Below, piece by piece: positions 7,906-16,710 of a DNA stretch of 64,000 nt. The notes under the pieces are model-generated. The model was not told the origin of the DNA, ran no database searches, and saw nothing but the letters and a program-made list of their open reading frames with translations. Within the stretch, counting starts at the first letter, position 1. Every line of letters begins with the position of its first letter. Both the position numbers and the translations under genes were made by a program. This DNA is from an uncultured Roseiflexaceae bacterium (GTDB lineage: Bacteria > Chloroflexota > Chloroflexia > Chloroflexales > Roseiflexaceae), in NCBI GenBank assembly GCA_937988885.1, contig CALKHR010000082.1, positions 37,046 to 101,045 on the forward strand, written 5' to 3'.

Positions 7906-9654
7906 TTAGGGAGCGCGCTTGCTCAGCCACTTCAGCAGCCGTTCACGGCTCCACGTATTGGCCACCCGATCGACATCAGCCCAACCGCGTCGGGCGGTGA
8001 TTACACCCAGCCGCAGCCACGACAGGTTATTGGGGTGATGCGAATCGCTGTTGATCGTGATCTGAGCGCCCAAGCTGAGCACCAAACGCACGCTAGGCGC
8101 ATCCAAATCGAGGCGATCCGGGCCTGCATTGACTTCCAGTAGTGTACCAGTTTCGGCCGCTGCGCGCCCAATCGCCTGCAGGTCGATCTCGGAGCCAGCG
8201 CGGCTGCCGATCAGGCGCCCGGTGGGGTGGCCAATGATATCGACGTGCGGGTTACGGATGGCTCGCAGCAAGCGCTCGGTGGCATGTTCCGGGGGTTGGC
8301 GCAGGCTCACGTGCGGTGATGCCACCACGATATCAAGCTCGGCGAGCACCGAATCGGGGAGCGCCAACGAGCCATCGGCGGTGATATCGACCTCCACGCC
8401 CCGCAAGATCACAAAGTCGATGCCCTGCGCGGCGAACTCCGCGTTCAGTGCCGCGACCTCCTCGGCCTGTTGGCGCAGCCGCGTGCCATCGAGGCCGTTG
8501 GTGATGCCCAGGTACGCGCCGTGATCGGTGATCGCCATGGTGTGGTAGCCGAGCGCTTGGGCGGCTAACGCCATCTCACGGATGCTCGCCTTGCCATCGC
8601 TCCAAGTGCTGTGCATATGCAGGTCGGCCCGCATATCGCTCAGTTCGACCAAGCGCGGCAGCGTGCCATTGCGGGCCGCCTCGAACTCGCCTTGATCTTC
8701 GCGCAGTTCCGGCGGAATCCAGGGCAGGCCAACCACAGCGTAGACCTCCTCCTCGGTGGCGGCGTGCAGCATACTGCCATCGCTGGTGCGCTTGAAGCCG
8801 TGCTCGCTGAAGCTCAGCCCCTTGGCGAGCGCCATTTCGCGGAATCGGATGTTGTGGGCTTTGCTACCCGTGAAGTGTTGCAGCGCCGAGCCCCACATCT
8901 GCGGCGGGATCGCGATCAGATCGGCTTGCATCCCGTTCTGAAGCAAGATCGAGGCTTTTTCGTCGCCAGCCGATTCGATCTTGGCGGCTTGGGGCAAGGC
9001 TTGAAAGGCTCGGATGACAGCGGGAGGATCGTCGGCGGCGGCGAGGAGATCGATATCGCCGATCGTCTCGCGGCCACGTCGCAGGCTGCCCGCGTAGGTG
9101 ATCTGCTGAACGGGCACCACGGCGCGCAGCGCTTCGATCAAGCCCTCGGCGACGCGCAGGGCGTCGATCATCAGTTTGCGCTGATCGCGGCTGGCAGCAA
9201 GCTCGATGCCTTGCAGGATGCTAGCGATGGTCTTGGGGCCGAATCCTTTGACATTGTTGAGGCGCCCCGACTCGGCGGCTTCTTTAAGCTCGGCCATACT
9301 GGTGATGCCAAGCTCGTTGTACAAGCGCCCAGCCATACGAGGGCCAACATTGGGGATATGCAGCAGTTCGAGGACGCTGGCTGGTACCTTAGCGCGCAGT
9401 TTCTCGTAGAACGAGAGTTGACCTGTATCGAGGAGTTCGGCGATTTTATCGGTGATCGCCTTACCGACGCCTGGGATATTCGCGAGTTCGTTGCGGGCGC
9501 GGTACGACGCGAGCGGTTCCGCAAGCTCCGCAAGCGTCTCTGCTGCTCGGCGATACGCCTGGGTGCGAAAGCGATCTTCCCCCAGGATCTCCATCGTATC
9601 GGCTACAGCGTGGAAAACGTCAGCGATTTCGCGGTTAGTAAGTGTCGCAGCCAT
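7906..9654 (-). CDS. polX: DNA polymerase X family protein with PHP domain
   Basis: Bacterial-type PolX for gap-filling repair synthesis. The 582 residues contain helix-hairpin-helix units (LANIPGVGKAITDKI; LHIPNVGPRMAGRL; VKGFGPKTI), the nucleotidyltransferase core with GSLRRGRETIGDIDLL carrying the metal-binding Asp pair, and a C-terminal PHP phosphoesterase domain (DLHMHSTWSDG, AITDH, GVEVDI, IIGHP, INSDSHH) that gives exonuclease activity in the family. The ATG at 9654 gives the family-like MAATLTNREIA start; another ATG at 9675 also has a purine-rich upstream region and cannot be excluded. Confidence 0.95.
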   Translation of the reverse strand: MAATLTNREIADVFHAVADTMEILGEDRFRTQAYRRAAETLAELAEPLASYRARNELANIPGVGKAITDKIAELLDTGQLSFYEKLRAKVPASVLELLHIPNVGPRMAGRLYNELGITSMAELKEAAESGRLNNVKGFGPKTIASILQGIELAASRDQRKLMIDALRVAEGLIEALRAVVPVQQITYAGSLRRGRETIGDIDLLAAADDPPAVIRAFQALPQAAKIESAGDEKASILLQNGMQADLIAIPPQMWGSALQHFTGSKAHNIRFREMALAKGLSFSEHGFKRTSDGSMLHAATEEEVYAVVGLPWIPPELREDQGEFEAARNGTLPRLVELSDMRADLHMHSTWSDGKASIREMALAAQALGYHTMAITDHGAYLGITNGLDGTRLRQQAEEVAALNAEFAAQGIDFVILRGVEVDITADGSLALPDSVLAELDIVVASPHVSLRQPPEHATERLLRAIRNPHVDIIGHPTGRLIGSRAGSEIDLQAIGRAAAETGTLLEVNAGPDRLDLDAPSVRLVLSLGAQITINSDSHHPNNLSWLRLGVITARRGWADVDRVANTWSRERLLKWLSKRAP

Positions 9655-9689
9655 AGTGGTCTTCGCCCCATACACCCCTTCTCGCAGGC

Positions 9690-9698
9690 ATTATAGCA
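9690..9698 (-). promoter_or_regulatory. Extended -10 element of the polX promoter
   Basis: TGCTATAAT lies 36 bases upstream of the polX start on the minus strand. No good -35 hexamer is seen, as expected for an extended -10 promoter. Confidence 0.45.
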
Positions 9699-9741
9699 TG
9701 GTAAGCAAGGGATATACCACTATTAAGCTTGTGCACGGGTA

Positions 9742-9770
9742 AACAGCCTATTATTGGGGAATAGGTTGTT
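9742..9770 (-). terminator. Terminator after the receiver gene
   Basis: An 11-bp stem with one G-U pair (AACAACCTATT with AATAGGCTGTT on the minus strand) is followed by a short T run, 30 bases after the stop of the single-domain receiver. Confidence 0.55.
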
Positions 9771-9801
9771 CTGAGACGATATGTCCACGTTTTACTTCAA
9801 T

Positions 9802-10173
9802 TTAGGAAGCTAGCTGCAACAATGAATGAATTTTCCCTAAAAGACGCTGAAAATCAATTGGCTTTGTCTCATAATCGTTACAACCCGCTTCGAAACTCTG
9901 TTGGCGATCCGTTACCATCGCATGGGCGGTGAGCGCGATGATCGGGATGTTGGCGGTATCGGGGGCAGATTTCAAACGTTTCGTGACTTCCCAGCCATCG
10001 AGCACAGGCAAACTGATGTCCATCAAAATAAGATCGGGATTCGTGGTCTGCGCCATCTCCAATGCGGTTCCACCATCCTCGGCGGTCATCACCATATACT
10101 CATAAAATTCGAGGTACCGCGCGATCATGGTGCGATTCATTTCATTATCTTCGACCAATAGAATCCTTGCCAT
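9802..10173 (-). CDS. Single-domain response regulator (CheY-like)
   Basis: A 123-residue receiver with all canonical residues: the acidic pair in LVEDNE, phospho-acceptor Asp in LILMDISLP (about residue 52), Thr in IALTAHA and Lys in YETKPID. It resembles the receivers that partner with hybrid-type kinases. It begins 29 bases after the stop of the histidine kinase on the same strand, so the kinase is its likely phosphodonor. No output domain is present. Confidence 0.93.
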   Translation of the reverse strand: MARILLVEDNEMNRTMIARYLEFYEYMVMTAEDGGTALEMAQTTNPDLILMDISLPVLDGWEVTKRLKSAPDTANIPIIALTAHAMVTDRQQSFEAGCNDYETKPIDFQRLLGKIHSLLQLAS

Positions 10174-10202
10174 AACCTCTTACTCCACTTTTTAACACCT
10201 GC

Positions 10203-12059
10203 TTATGCAACGCTATCCTGCGGTAGCGTAGGCTGTTCTTGAGTAATCTTGGGTGCGGACTGCCTAGGCATAGGAGAGTCGGTTGCTGGAGCAGAGACGA
10301 TACAAGGAAGAAGCAATGTAAAAATCGATCCCTTACCAAGTTTACTTTCAACGGTTATTCGACCGCCCATCAATTGGCTGAATCGCACGCTCAATGCGAG
10401 GCCCAAGCCAGTGCCACCATACTTACGGGTGGTCGATGCATCAGCCTGTGTAAACTCTTTAAACAGGTTTTCCATCTGTTTTTCAGTCATGCCGATGCCC
10501 GTATCGGCAATTTTGAAGCGAAACCATTCAGCGCCATCGATCCACTCGCGCGTGACTGTTACAGTAATGGTGCCCTCTTTGGTAAACTTCGCGGCATTAC
10601 TCAGCAAATTGAAAAGAATTTGTTGAAGGCGCGTCATATCGGCGTGAACAGTGCCCAAATCTTCTGAGAAATCGAGCACTACTTGATTCCGATTCTGTTC
10701 GAACAAGGGCCGCGTCGTGGTGATCACATAATCCAGCAGGGTGCAGATGTCGAAGGTTTCGAGATAGAGCTCGATCCGCCCCGCCTCGATCTTCGATAAA
10801 TCAAGAATGTCGTTGATCAACGCCAAGAGATGATTTCCAGCCAAACGAATGCGTTCAAGATCTTCCTCTACATCATCGTACTTCTGCATCTTCACGCGGA
10901 TCTGCAGCAGCTCGCTGTAGCCAAGGATCGATGTGAGGGGCGTGCGCAACTCGTGGCTCATATTGGCAAGGAAGGTGCTTTTGGTGCGATTGGCAAGCTC
11001 GGCAGCCTCTTTTGCCCGATACGCCTCGGCCTCAGCAAGCTTCCGCTCGGTGATATCGTGCAGCATAATCACCCGGCCTTTGAGCTGTTCGTACGAATCG
11101 TAGAGCGGCGAAATGTGCAGGTTGTAGTAGCGATCGTTAAGCTTAATCTCTTCGCTTACCTCTGGCTTATAACGATACTGTTCGATTAAGTCGTACCGAT
11201 CGTGGATCAAAATGTCGATCGGCTTGCCGATCGCCTGCGATGCCTTTGTATGGAAAAGGCGTTGAGCGGATGGGTTGAGATCGAGGATGCGGCCCACCGA
11301 ATCGATGACGATCACGGCGTCATACATCCCATCGATCACCATATCGCGGGCGACCGGCACGATATCGAGCAGACGAAAACGAAACAGCCCCCACGCCCAC
11401 AACACACCCGCCAATGTGAAGGCGAACGGTGTCAGATCGAGATTGCCGAACGGGCTGAAGCGAGTGATGTACAGCGCGTTCCCCAACAGAGGCAGTGCCC
11501 AGGTCACCAACAAGATCGCGATCTGCCAACGATACGGCCTCGCCGAATGCAAATAGCTCTGAAAAATCAAGAGCATACTTGTCAGCATGGCCACATACGA
11601 AAACGCTACATGGATAAAAAACCAGGCGCCGTATTCAACATCGAGCCAAAAATAGCTACCATCGAACTCAACCTGCATTGAGCGCCAAATCAGGCCGTGC
11701 AGATCGTTGGTCCAGCATAAGAGCAGCGTGATACAAGGAATAATGGTGAGTAACGCTAAATTTCGAGAGAATAGCCACTGCAAGCGCCCTGTGTAAACTA
11801 ATACCAGTAGTAATGCGGTGGGTGGACCGCTGACAATGCCGATATATTCCACCTTCGCCCAAAAGAGCAGCGATTGCAGAGTGGTACTGCCAAGTTCAAA
11901 TGCATAGCCCAATGCCCATATCGACACTGCAAACATCATCATTGCAAAGATCAATGCCAATGAGGCGGGGCGTTTTCGCAACGCGTACAGTGCAAGAAAA
12001 AACGATACTAGCGCAGCAAGCATTAAAGGAGGTGCATAAGGTGTATATTGCCAATACAT
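10203..12059 (-). CDS. Sensor histidine kinase with 7TM sensor and PAS domain
   Basis: A 618-residue membrane kinase. Residues 1-235 carry about seven hydrophobic segments of the HisKA-7TM sensor type. A PAS domain follows (about 240-360, ending in a VIMLHDITERKLAEAEA helix), then the dimerisation/H-box (STFLANMSHELRTPL, about residue 375) and the ATPase domain with N box (NLLSNAAKF), G1 (ADTGIGM) and G2 (GGTGLGLAL). The tail is low-complexity, rich in Pro and Gln. The receiver gene follows after 29 bases. The signal sensed is unknown. Confidence 0.95.
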   Translation of the reverse strand: MYWQYTPYAPPLMLAALVSFFLALYALRKRPASLALIFAMMMFAVSIWALGYAFELGSTTLQSLLFWAKVEYIGIVSGPPTALLLVLVYTGRLQWLFSRNLALLTIIPCITLLLCWTNDLHGLIWRSMQVEFDGSYFWLDVEYGAWFFIHVAFSYVAMLTSMLLIFQSYLHSARPYRWQIAILLVTWALPLLGNALYITRFSPFGNLDLTPFAFTLAGVLWAWGLFRFRLLDIVPVARDMVIDGMYDAVIVIDSVGRILDLNPSAQRLFHTKASQAIGKPIDILIHDRYDLIEQYRYKPEVSEEIKLNDRYYNLHISPLYDSYEQLKGRVIMLHDITERKLAEAEAYRAKEAAELANRTKSTFLANMSHELRTPLTSILGYSELLQIRVKMQKYDDVEEDLERIRLAGNHLLALINDILDLSKIEAGRIELYLETFDICTLLDYVITTTRPLFEQNRNQVVLDFSEDLGTVHADMTRLQQILFNLLSNAAKFTKEGTITVTVTREWIDGAEWFRFKIADTGIGMTEKQMENLFKEFTQADASTTRKYGGTGLGLALSVRFSQLMGGRITVESKLGKGSIFTLLLPCIVSAPATDSPMPRQSAPKITQEQPTLPQDSVA

Positions 12060-12522
12060 TACCGTTCCTTAGCCTTTTGAAGGTATATCATCGCACAGTA
12101 TGAACGGACGGTATCATCTCAACTACAAAGATAAAAATCCCCACTAAACACACTACATTGCATTTCAAAACCAACGAAATACACAAGCTAAAACGTTGAT
12201 AGGGGACAGATTTGCAGATATAACGAGCACATTACTTTATTGAAAGTAGTGTGCATTTTGATGTATAAATATTAGAAATATCTAGCAGAGAATAGTTTTG
12301 GAACATTGCCATCGACAATGAGCGTGTGGGAAAGGCCACTGTCTAGGCGTAATATGCGCAGACTGGGCTGCATGACATATATCGTTTCAGATAGGTATTA
12401 GATACGAGCAAATTGGTAAATGTACGGTTAGAACTGCACCATAGAGCGTAGCATGCAGGTGCAGTTGATGCTGTTATCGGGGAGAGCACAAACACTAGGG
12501 CAACATTTCGCACATGGATGCG
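12060..12522. other. AT-rich intergenic stretch
   Basis: These 463 bases lie between the start of the 7TM kinase and the stop of ruvB, both on the minus strand. They should hold the kinase promoter and the ruvB terminator, but I see no convincing hexamer pair or hairpin and no coding potential. Confidence 0.5.
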
Positions 12523-13566
12523 TTACGACCACAACCTCGTTTGTTCTGGGCCGTTTTCTGTTTGTTTTTCAAGGTATGGAATATTGAGGTGTTCGTACGC
12601 GCGCCGAGTTGCCACACGGCCACGGGGTGTGCGTTGGATGAAACCCAACTGGATGAGGTACGGCTCGTAGACATCCTCGATCGCATCGACTTCTTCGGCG
12701 AGCGCCGCAGCCAGCGTCGAGAGGCCCACTGGCCCGCCGCCGAACAGTTCGATGATGGCGCGGAGCAATCGGCGGTCGTTTTCGTCGAGGCCGAGTTCGT
12801 CGATTTCGAGTTGGTCGAGCGAGGCACGCGCGACTTCGAGCGTGATCACGCCGTCGCCTATGACTTGCGCATAGTCGCGCACGCGGCGCAACAGGCGGTT
12901 GACGATGCGGGGAGTACCACGCGCTCGGCGGGCGATCTCGTGCGCACCTTCGGGAGTGGACTCGACGCCGAGGATGCGGGCTGAGCGGATAACGATCTCG
13001 TACAGCGCATCTTGGCTGTAGAATTCCATGCGGTGGGTGGAGCCGAAGCGGTCGCGTAGCGGCGAGGTGAGCAGCGCCAACCGGGTGGTCGCGCCAACAA
13101 CGGTGAACTTCGGCAGGTTGAGGCGCAGATTGCGGGCGCTGGGGCCTTTGCCCACGATCATATCGAGCGCGAAATCCTCCATCGCCGGGTACAATACCTC
13201 CTCAATCGCTCGATTGAGGCGGTGAATCTCGTCGATGAAGAGCACATCGTCTTTTTGGAGATTGGTGAGGATGGCGGCAAGGTCACCTGGGCGCTCGATC
13301 GCCGGGCCGGAGGTGAGCTTGATGTTCACGCCCATCTCGTTGGCCAGCACACCAGCGAGGCTGGTTTTGCCAAGGCCAGGAGGCCCATACAGCAGCGTAT
13401 GATCCAACGGCTCTTTACGCCCTTTGGCGGCGGCGATCGCGATCTTCAGCTGGTCGACCACTTTCTCCTGGCCGATAAATTCAGCCAGCCGCTTGGGCCG
13501 CAAGCTCTTTTCGACCTGCTGTTCGTCCTCGCCTGATTGTGGGCTAATGAGTCGCTCGTCGCTCAT
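12523..13566 (-). CDS. ruvB: Holliday junction branch migration helicase RuvB
   Basis: Motor ATPase of the RuvAB complex that drives branch migration of Holliday junctions. The 347 residues match the family length. Visible are the start of the large domain ([12 protein letters not shown]), Walker [12 protein letters not shown], Walker [12 protein letters not shown], sensor [19 protein letters not shown], arginine-finger region and the C-terminal winged helix ([18 protein letters not shown]). The ATG at 13566 was chosen over an upstream in-frame start because it gives the usual short N-terminus. ruvA and ruvC are not in the window. Confidence 0.97.
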   Translation of the reverse strand: MSDERLISPQSGEDEQQVEKSLRPKRLAEFIGQEKVVDQLKIAIAAAKGRKEPLDHTLLYGPPGLGKTSLAGVLANEMGVNIKLTSGPAIERPGDLAAILTNLQKDDVLFIDEIHRLNRAIEEVLYPAMEDFALDMIVGKGPSARNLRLNLPKFTVVGATTRLALLTSPLRDRFGSTHRMEFYSQDALYEIVIRSARILGVESTPEGAHEIARRARGTPRIVNRLLRRVRDYAQVIGDGVITLEVARASLDQLEIDELGLDENDRRLLRAIIELFGGGPVGLSTLAAALAEEVDAIEDVYEPYLIQLGFIQRTPRGRVATRRAYEHLNIPYLEKQTENGPEQTRLWS

Positions 13567-13668
13567 AATGCTCTGTGTGTTTGGGCCATACGTTGGCCTG
13601 GTGCTTCTGCTGCTTCGCACTTGTGTGCGATTCTTGTTGAGATTATAGCATAGAAGCGCCTCGGTTGC

Positions 13669-14250
13669 TCAGACGAGCGATGTGGCTGGCAGGGCTGCAA
13701 CAACGAACAGGCCGATGCGGATAATGCGCCCCAAGAACACAGCCGTAAAAAAGAGCCAGTAGGGCAAGCCCAACGCCCCTGCGCTGAGGCCCACCACATC
13801 GAAGGCGGGGTTAGGCGGCGCGGCAAACCCGAACATCACCAGGAAAGCGCGCCAAGGATGCCGCATCTGCTTCTGAATCCACTGGTACAACGGCGTATCT
13901 TCCACCACGCCGCGCCCCGAACGGCCCACAAAAAAGGCGACCGACTCGCCCAACACCGAGCCAAACGCGCCAGCTATGATCAGCAGCAGGGGATATTCAA
14001 CCTGGGTAGCGATCGCCATGATCACAGCCAAGTAGGGCACTGGCACAATCACTGTCGCGTTGCCCAGCAGCGTGATCAAAAAACCGCCAACATATGAGTA
14101 AGAACCGAGATCAGCTAACCAGGCCTGTGCCGGTTCGCGCGTCAGCAGCCAATAGCAGATCACATTCACCGCAACGAAGGCCAAGCCAACCAAGATCGGC
14201 TGTAGCAGCGGAAAACGGCGGGGCTGTGTGGTGGAGGAAGGTTGACTCAT
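13669..14250 (-). CDS. DedA/YqaA-type SNARE-associated membrane protein
   Basis: A 193-residue protein with about four to five membrane segments. The motif order G-N-A-T-V-I-V-P-x-P, GAFGSVLGESVAFFVGRSG, and a proline-rich loop after AAPPNPAFDVVGLSAGALG fits the YqaA/VTT (SNARE-associated) family, membrane proteins linked to lipid scrambling or undecaprenyl-phosphate recycling. The ATG at 14250 follows a hydrophilic leader; no strong ribosome-binding site is visible. Confidence 0.85.
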   Translation of the reverse strand: MSQPSSTTQPRRFPLLQPILVGLAFVAVNVICYWLLTREPAQAWLADLGSYSYVGGFLITLLGNATVIVPVPYLAVIMAIATQVEYPLLLIIAGAFGSVLGESVAFFVGRSGRGVVEDTPLYQWIQKQMRHPWRAFLVMFGFAAPPNPAFDVVGLSAGALGLPYWLFFTAVFLGRIIRIGLFVVAALPATSLV

Positions 14251-14339
14251 ACTTTGCGACCTTGTGTGATTGCCAAACAACAAGCGCAGCACCACCGCCA
14301 CCAAAGCAGCGAGTGGTACTGCGCCTTGAACACAGTGCG

Positions 14340-15185
14340 TTACAGCGCGCGTCGCCGCACCACGACCATCGCCACCAATAAGCCGACGATCAACACTGCC
14401 AAGCTGATCTGGACGATCCGCAGCGGGGAGAGCCAGGTCGCAACAGGTTGAGCATCGGCTTCACTGCTCACATCCTCGAACGCCTCGGGAGGGGACTTGG
14501 CACCCACAACCGGCGTCGCATAGTTCAGCATTTCTTCCGTCGTGCTCAGTTGCGACTCCATAGCGCTTTCGAGCGCGGACGCTTCGGGGAGCGGGCTATC
14601 GCCACTACGCGCAACCGCATCATCCTGCGCGGAAGCAAGCGGCGCAGGGGCCGTTGACTCTGCCGCTGGCGCCCCGGACGCATCGACCTCACCGAGGGCG
14701 TTCATCGGCTCCTCCTCCAGCGCACTCGTTTGGAGCATCGGCTCTGCTGCTGGTGCAGGTGGTCCTGGTGCTACTGTTGCTACTGGTGCTGATGTTGGCG
14801 CTGGTGCCGCTGCTGGTGCAGGTGCCGCTGCTGGTGCGGTGTACTGGACGAAGGAGAGTTGTGCGAGATCAGCGGCAAACGTGAGTACGAGCAACAGCGA
14901 TGCGACGGTCGCACCCATGCGTAACCAACCAAACCACGGCGAGATTCGGCGAGGCGCAACAACCGCCGGATCAAGGGTGAACGAGCGTGGTAGCGGTACA
15001 GGCTCAAGCTCGCGCAACAGCGAAACGGTGCTGCGCAATTCATCGAGCGCAAGTTGCAGCTCTGGCTCGCGCTTCAGACGTGCTTCGAGCGCATCTCGCT
15101 CACCATCCGCTAGCTGATCATCGATATATGCCGAAAGCAATTCAAGATCTTGATCATTCGGTTGTAAGTTCTGTAATAGATTCAT
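14340..15185 (-). CDS. Transmembrane anti-sigma factor
   Basis: A 281-residue protein directly downstream (79 bases) of an ECF sigma gene. The N-terminus (LELLSAYIDDQLADGERDAL) is the classic anti-sigma helix, but the His-Cys-Cys zinc motif is missing. One membrane helix lies at about residues 88-106 and a second near the C-terminus (about 258-277), separated by some 150 residues of low-complexity Ala-Pro-rich and acidic sequence, so the linker is probably extracytoplasmic. Binding of the ECF factor encoded upstream is inferred from neighbourhood. AAGGCGG lies just before the ATG. Confidence 0.85.
   Translation of the reverse strand: MNLLQNLQPNDQDLELLSAYIDDQLADGERDALEARLKREPELQLALDELRSTVSLLRELEPVPLPRSFTLDPAVVAPRRISPWFGWLRMGATVASLLLVLTFAADLAQLSFVQYTAPAAAPAPAAAPAPTSAPVATVAPGPPAPAAEPMLQTSALEEEPMNALGEVDASGAPAAESTAPAPLASAQDDAVARSGDSPLPEASALESAMESQLSTTEEMLNYATPVVGAKSPPEAFEDVSSEADAQPVATWLSPLRIVQISLAVLIVGLLVAMVVVRRRAL
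14757..14842 (-). repeat. Ala-Pro codon repeat in the anti-sigma linker
   Basis: Short GGTGCT/GGTGCAGGTGCCGCTGCT-like units on the plus strand encode an Ala-Pro-rich stretch in the linker of the anti-sigma protein; likely length-variable. Confidence 0.6.
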
Positions 15186-15264
15186 CCGCCTTGCCGTCGT
15201 GCAAAATACGATAACGGTATTTCGCACAGTGTATTAGTGTGTATCGATATGTATCTTCACTATC

Positions 15265-15870
15265 TTAAACATTCCCGCTTTCATGACGGTATCGTGCAGG
15301 TAACAGTTCCCCAGCCTTCAAAATGTCGCGTAAACGCGCACGTCCTCGGCTCAGGCGCGATTTCACAGTACCAAGATTCGTTGAGGTGATTTCGGCGATT
15401 TCGTCGTAGGGTAAACCTTGGATATCGCTGAGGATCAACACGATGCGTTGTTCTTCCGGGAGCAGCGATAAACCTTGTTCAATAGCTTGAGCTAACTCGC
15501 GCCGCAACGCAAAATCGGATGGCGATTCGCTGGAATCGGCAACCTGCAACGGCGGAGCATCTTCCCCGTGGTCGATCTCTTGATCGAGAGATGTGGTTGG
15601 TCGGCGCTTACGGGCGCGTAAAATATCGTAGCACGTATTTGTGGCGATCCGTAGAATCCAAGAACGGAACGAACCGCCACGAAAGCTGCGTAAGTTGCGA
15701 AAGGACGAGAGAAACGCTTCTTGTGTCGCGTCGGCAGCACTCTCGGCATCGCCAAGCATACGGTAGCATAAATTGTAGATACGCCCTTCGTAAAGGCGCA
15801 CTAATGCGTTAAAGCTCTCGACATCGCCATGCTGCGCCGTCGTGACTAAGCGCCGCTCTTCTTCAGCCAT
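15265..15870 (-). CDS. ECF RNA polymerase sigma factor
   Basis: A 201-residue group 4 sigma factor. Region 2 is seen in ATQEAFLSSFRNLRSF and SWILRIATNTCYDILRARKRR, and region 4 in LPYDEIAEITSTNLGTVKSR with a helix-turn-helix. The ATG at 15870 has GGAG nine bases upstream; an ATG at 15885 lacks one. The anti-sigma gene follows on the same strand, which is the usual arrangement for stress-responsive ECF pairs. Confidence 0.95.
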   Translation of the reverse strand: MAEEERRLVTTAQHGDVESFNALVRLYEGRIYNLCYRMLGDAESAADATQEAFLSSFRNLRSFRGGSFRSWILRIATNTCYDILRARKRRPTTSLDQEIDHGEDAPPLQVADSSESPSDFALRRELAQAIEQGLSLLPEEQRIVLILSDIQGLPYDEIAEITSTNLGTVKSRLSRGRARLRDILKAGELLPARYRHESGNV

Positions 15871-15904
15871 GGCTGTCCGCTCCATGAGGTGGGTTCAGGC
15901 ATCT

Positions 15905-15935
15905 ATTATATCAGAGACAATGGCTGTGGTATACT
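15905..15935. promoter_or_regulatory. Back-to-back -10 elements for the ECF operon and the receiver gene
   Basis: TATAAT on the minus strand (15905-15910) and TATACT on the plus strand (15930-15935, preceded by TGTGG) sit 20 bases apart in the divergent region. The -35 elements are poor. The two transcripts would interfere with each other. Confidence 0.4.
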
Positions 15936-15969
15936 AAATTGAGCGGATGGATCGTTCGTGGAGAATGTT

Positions 15970-16629
15970 ATGTTGGAGACAAACTTCGAAGTTCTCATCA
16001 TCGACGACGAGCCAGTACTTCGCGAACAGATCGCCCAACTCATCACAGCTTGGGGGTACCGTGTTCGCGTAACGGATCACGTTGCTGCTGCGCTGCGCGC
16101 ACTCGAAGACCATCCCCCCGACATTATTTTAACTGATCTCGTGCTACCCGACCAACCGGGGTATATGGTGCTTGAATATGTGCAGGCACATTGGCCCCAA
16201 CTCCCGGTTCTGGTGATGACGGCGTATGCGTCGCTGGAAAGTGCTATCGAAGCGCTGAAGCAGGGCGCGTACGATTATATGCTCAAGCCGATCACTCCGC
16301 CCGAACTCGCCGCCGCACTCGCTCGCGCTCACGCTGCCGTCTCGCTGCAACGCTCACGTTCCCGCGAGGAGCAACTGCGCCACGTTGCCGATGTGGCCCT
16401 CACGCTCGCCCACGAGATCAACAACCCGCTTGGTATCCTAATCGGCGAACTGCGCTTTCAACTGGAAGAAGTTGAGCCTAACAGCAGCCTGGCCCAAGGG
16501 TTAGAAGTCTGCCTCTCCTCCGCACAGCGCATCGCCGACGTTGTGCGCCGCATCGGTGCCCTGCGCGAAGTCAATTACCAAGAGTACCACGGCCTACGGC
16601 TGATCGATCTCGAAAACCCTCAATCGTAA
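15970..16629 (+). CDS. Receiver fused to a histidine phosphotransfer (DHp) helix pair, no ATPase domain
   Basis: A 219-residue protein. Residues 1-125 are a canonical receiver (IIDDEP, phospho-Asp in ILTDLVLPD, Thr in VMTAYAS, Lys in YMLKPI). Residues about 140-205 form a dimerisation/phosphotransfer domain with the H box VALTLAHEINNPLGIL. The frame then stops, and no N, G1 or G2 box follows, so the protein cannot bind ATP as a kinase. It could pass phosphate between a receiver and a histidine. The ATG at 15970 has GGAG six bases upstream; a GTG at 15958 is less likely. Confidence 0.88.
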   Translation: MLETNFEVLIIDDEPVLREQIAQLITAWGYRVRVTDHVAAALRALEDHPPDIILTDLVLPDQPGYMVLEYVQAHWPQLPVLVMTAYASLESAIEALKQGAYDYMLKPITPPELAAALARAHAAVSLQRSRSREEQLRHVADVALTLAHEINNPLGILIGELRFQLEEVEPNSSLAQGLEVCLSSAQRIADVVRRIGALREVNYQEYHGLRLIDLENPQS

Positions 16630-16652
16630 CAATGTACAACTCGAAACAAACG

Positions 16653-16699
16653 ACAGATGCGTTTTTCCTTTGAAAACAGGGAAAAACGCATCTGTTTTG
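16653..16699. terminator. Bidirectional terminator between converging genes
   Basis: A 16-bp perfect stem (ACAGATGCGTTTTTCC and its complement) with a loop of about 11 bases is followed by TTTGTT on the plus strand; runs of A inside the 5' arm give T runs on the other strand. It serves the receiver-DHp gene and the subtilase-FHA gene. Confidence 0.85.
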
Positions 16700-16710
16700 T
16701 TGATGATAGC

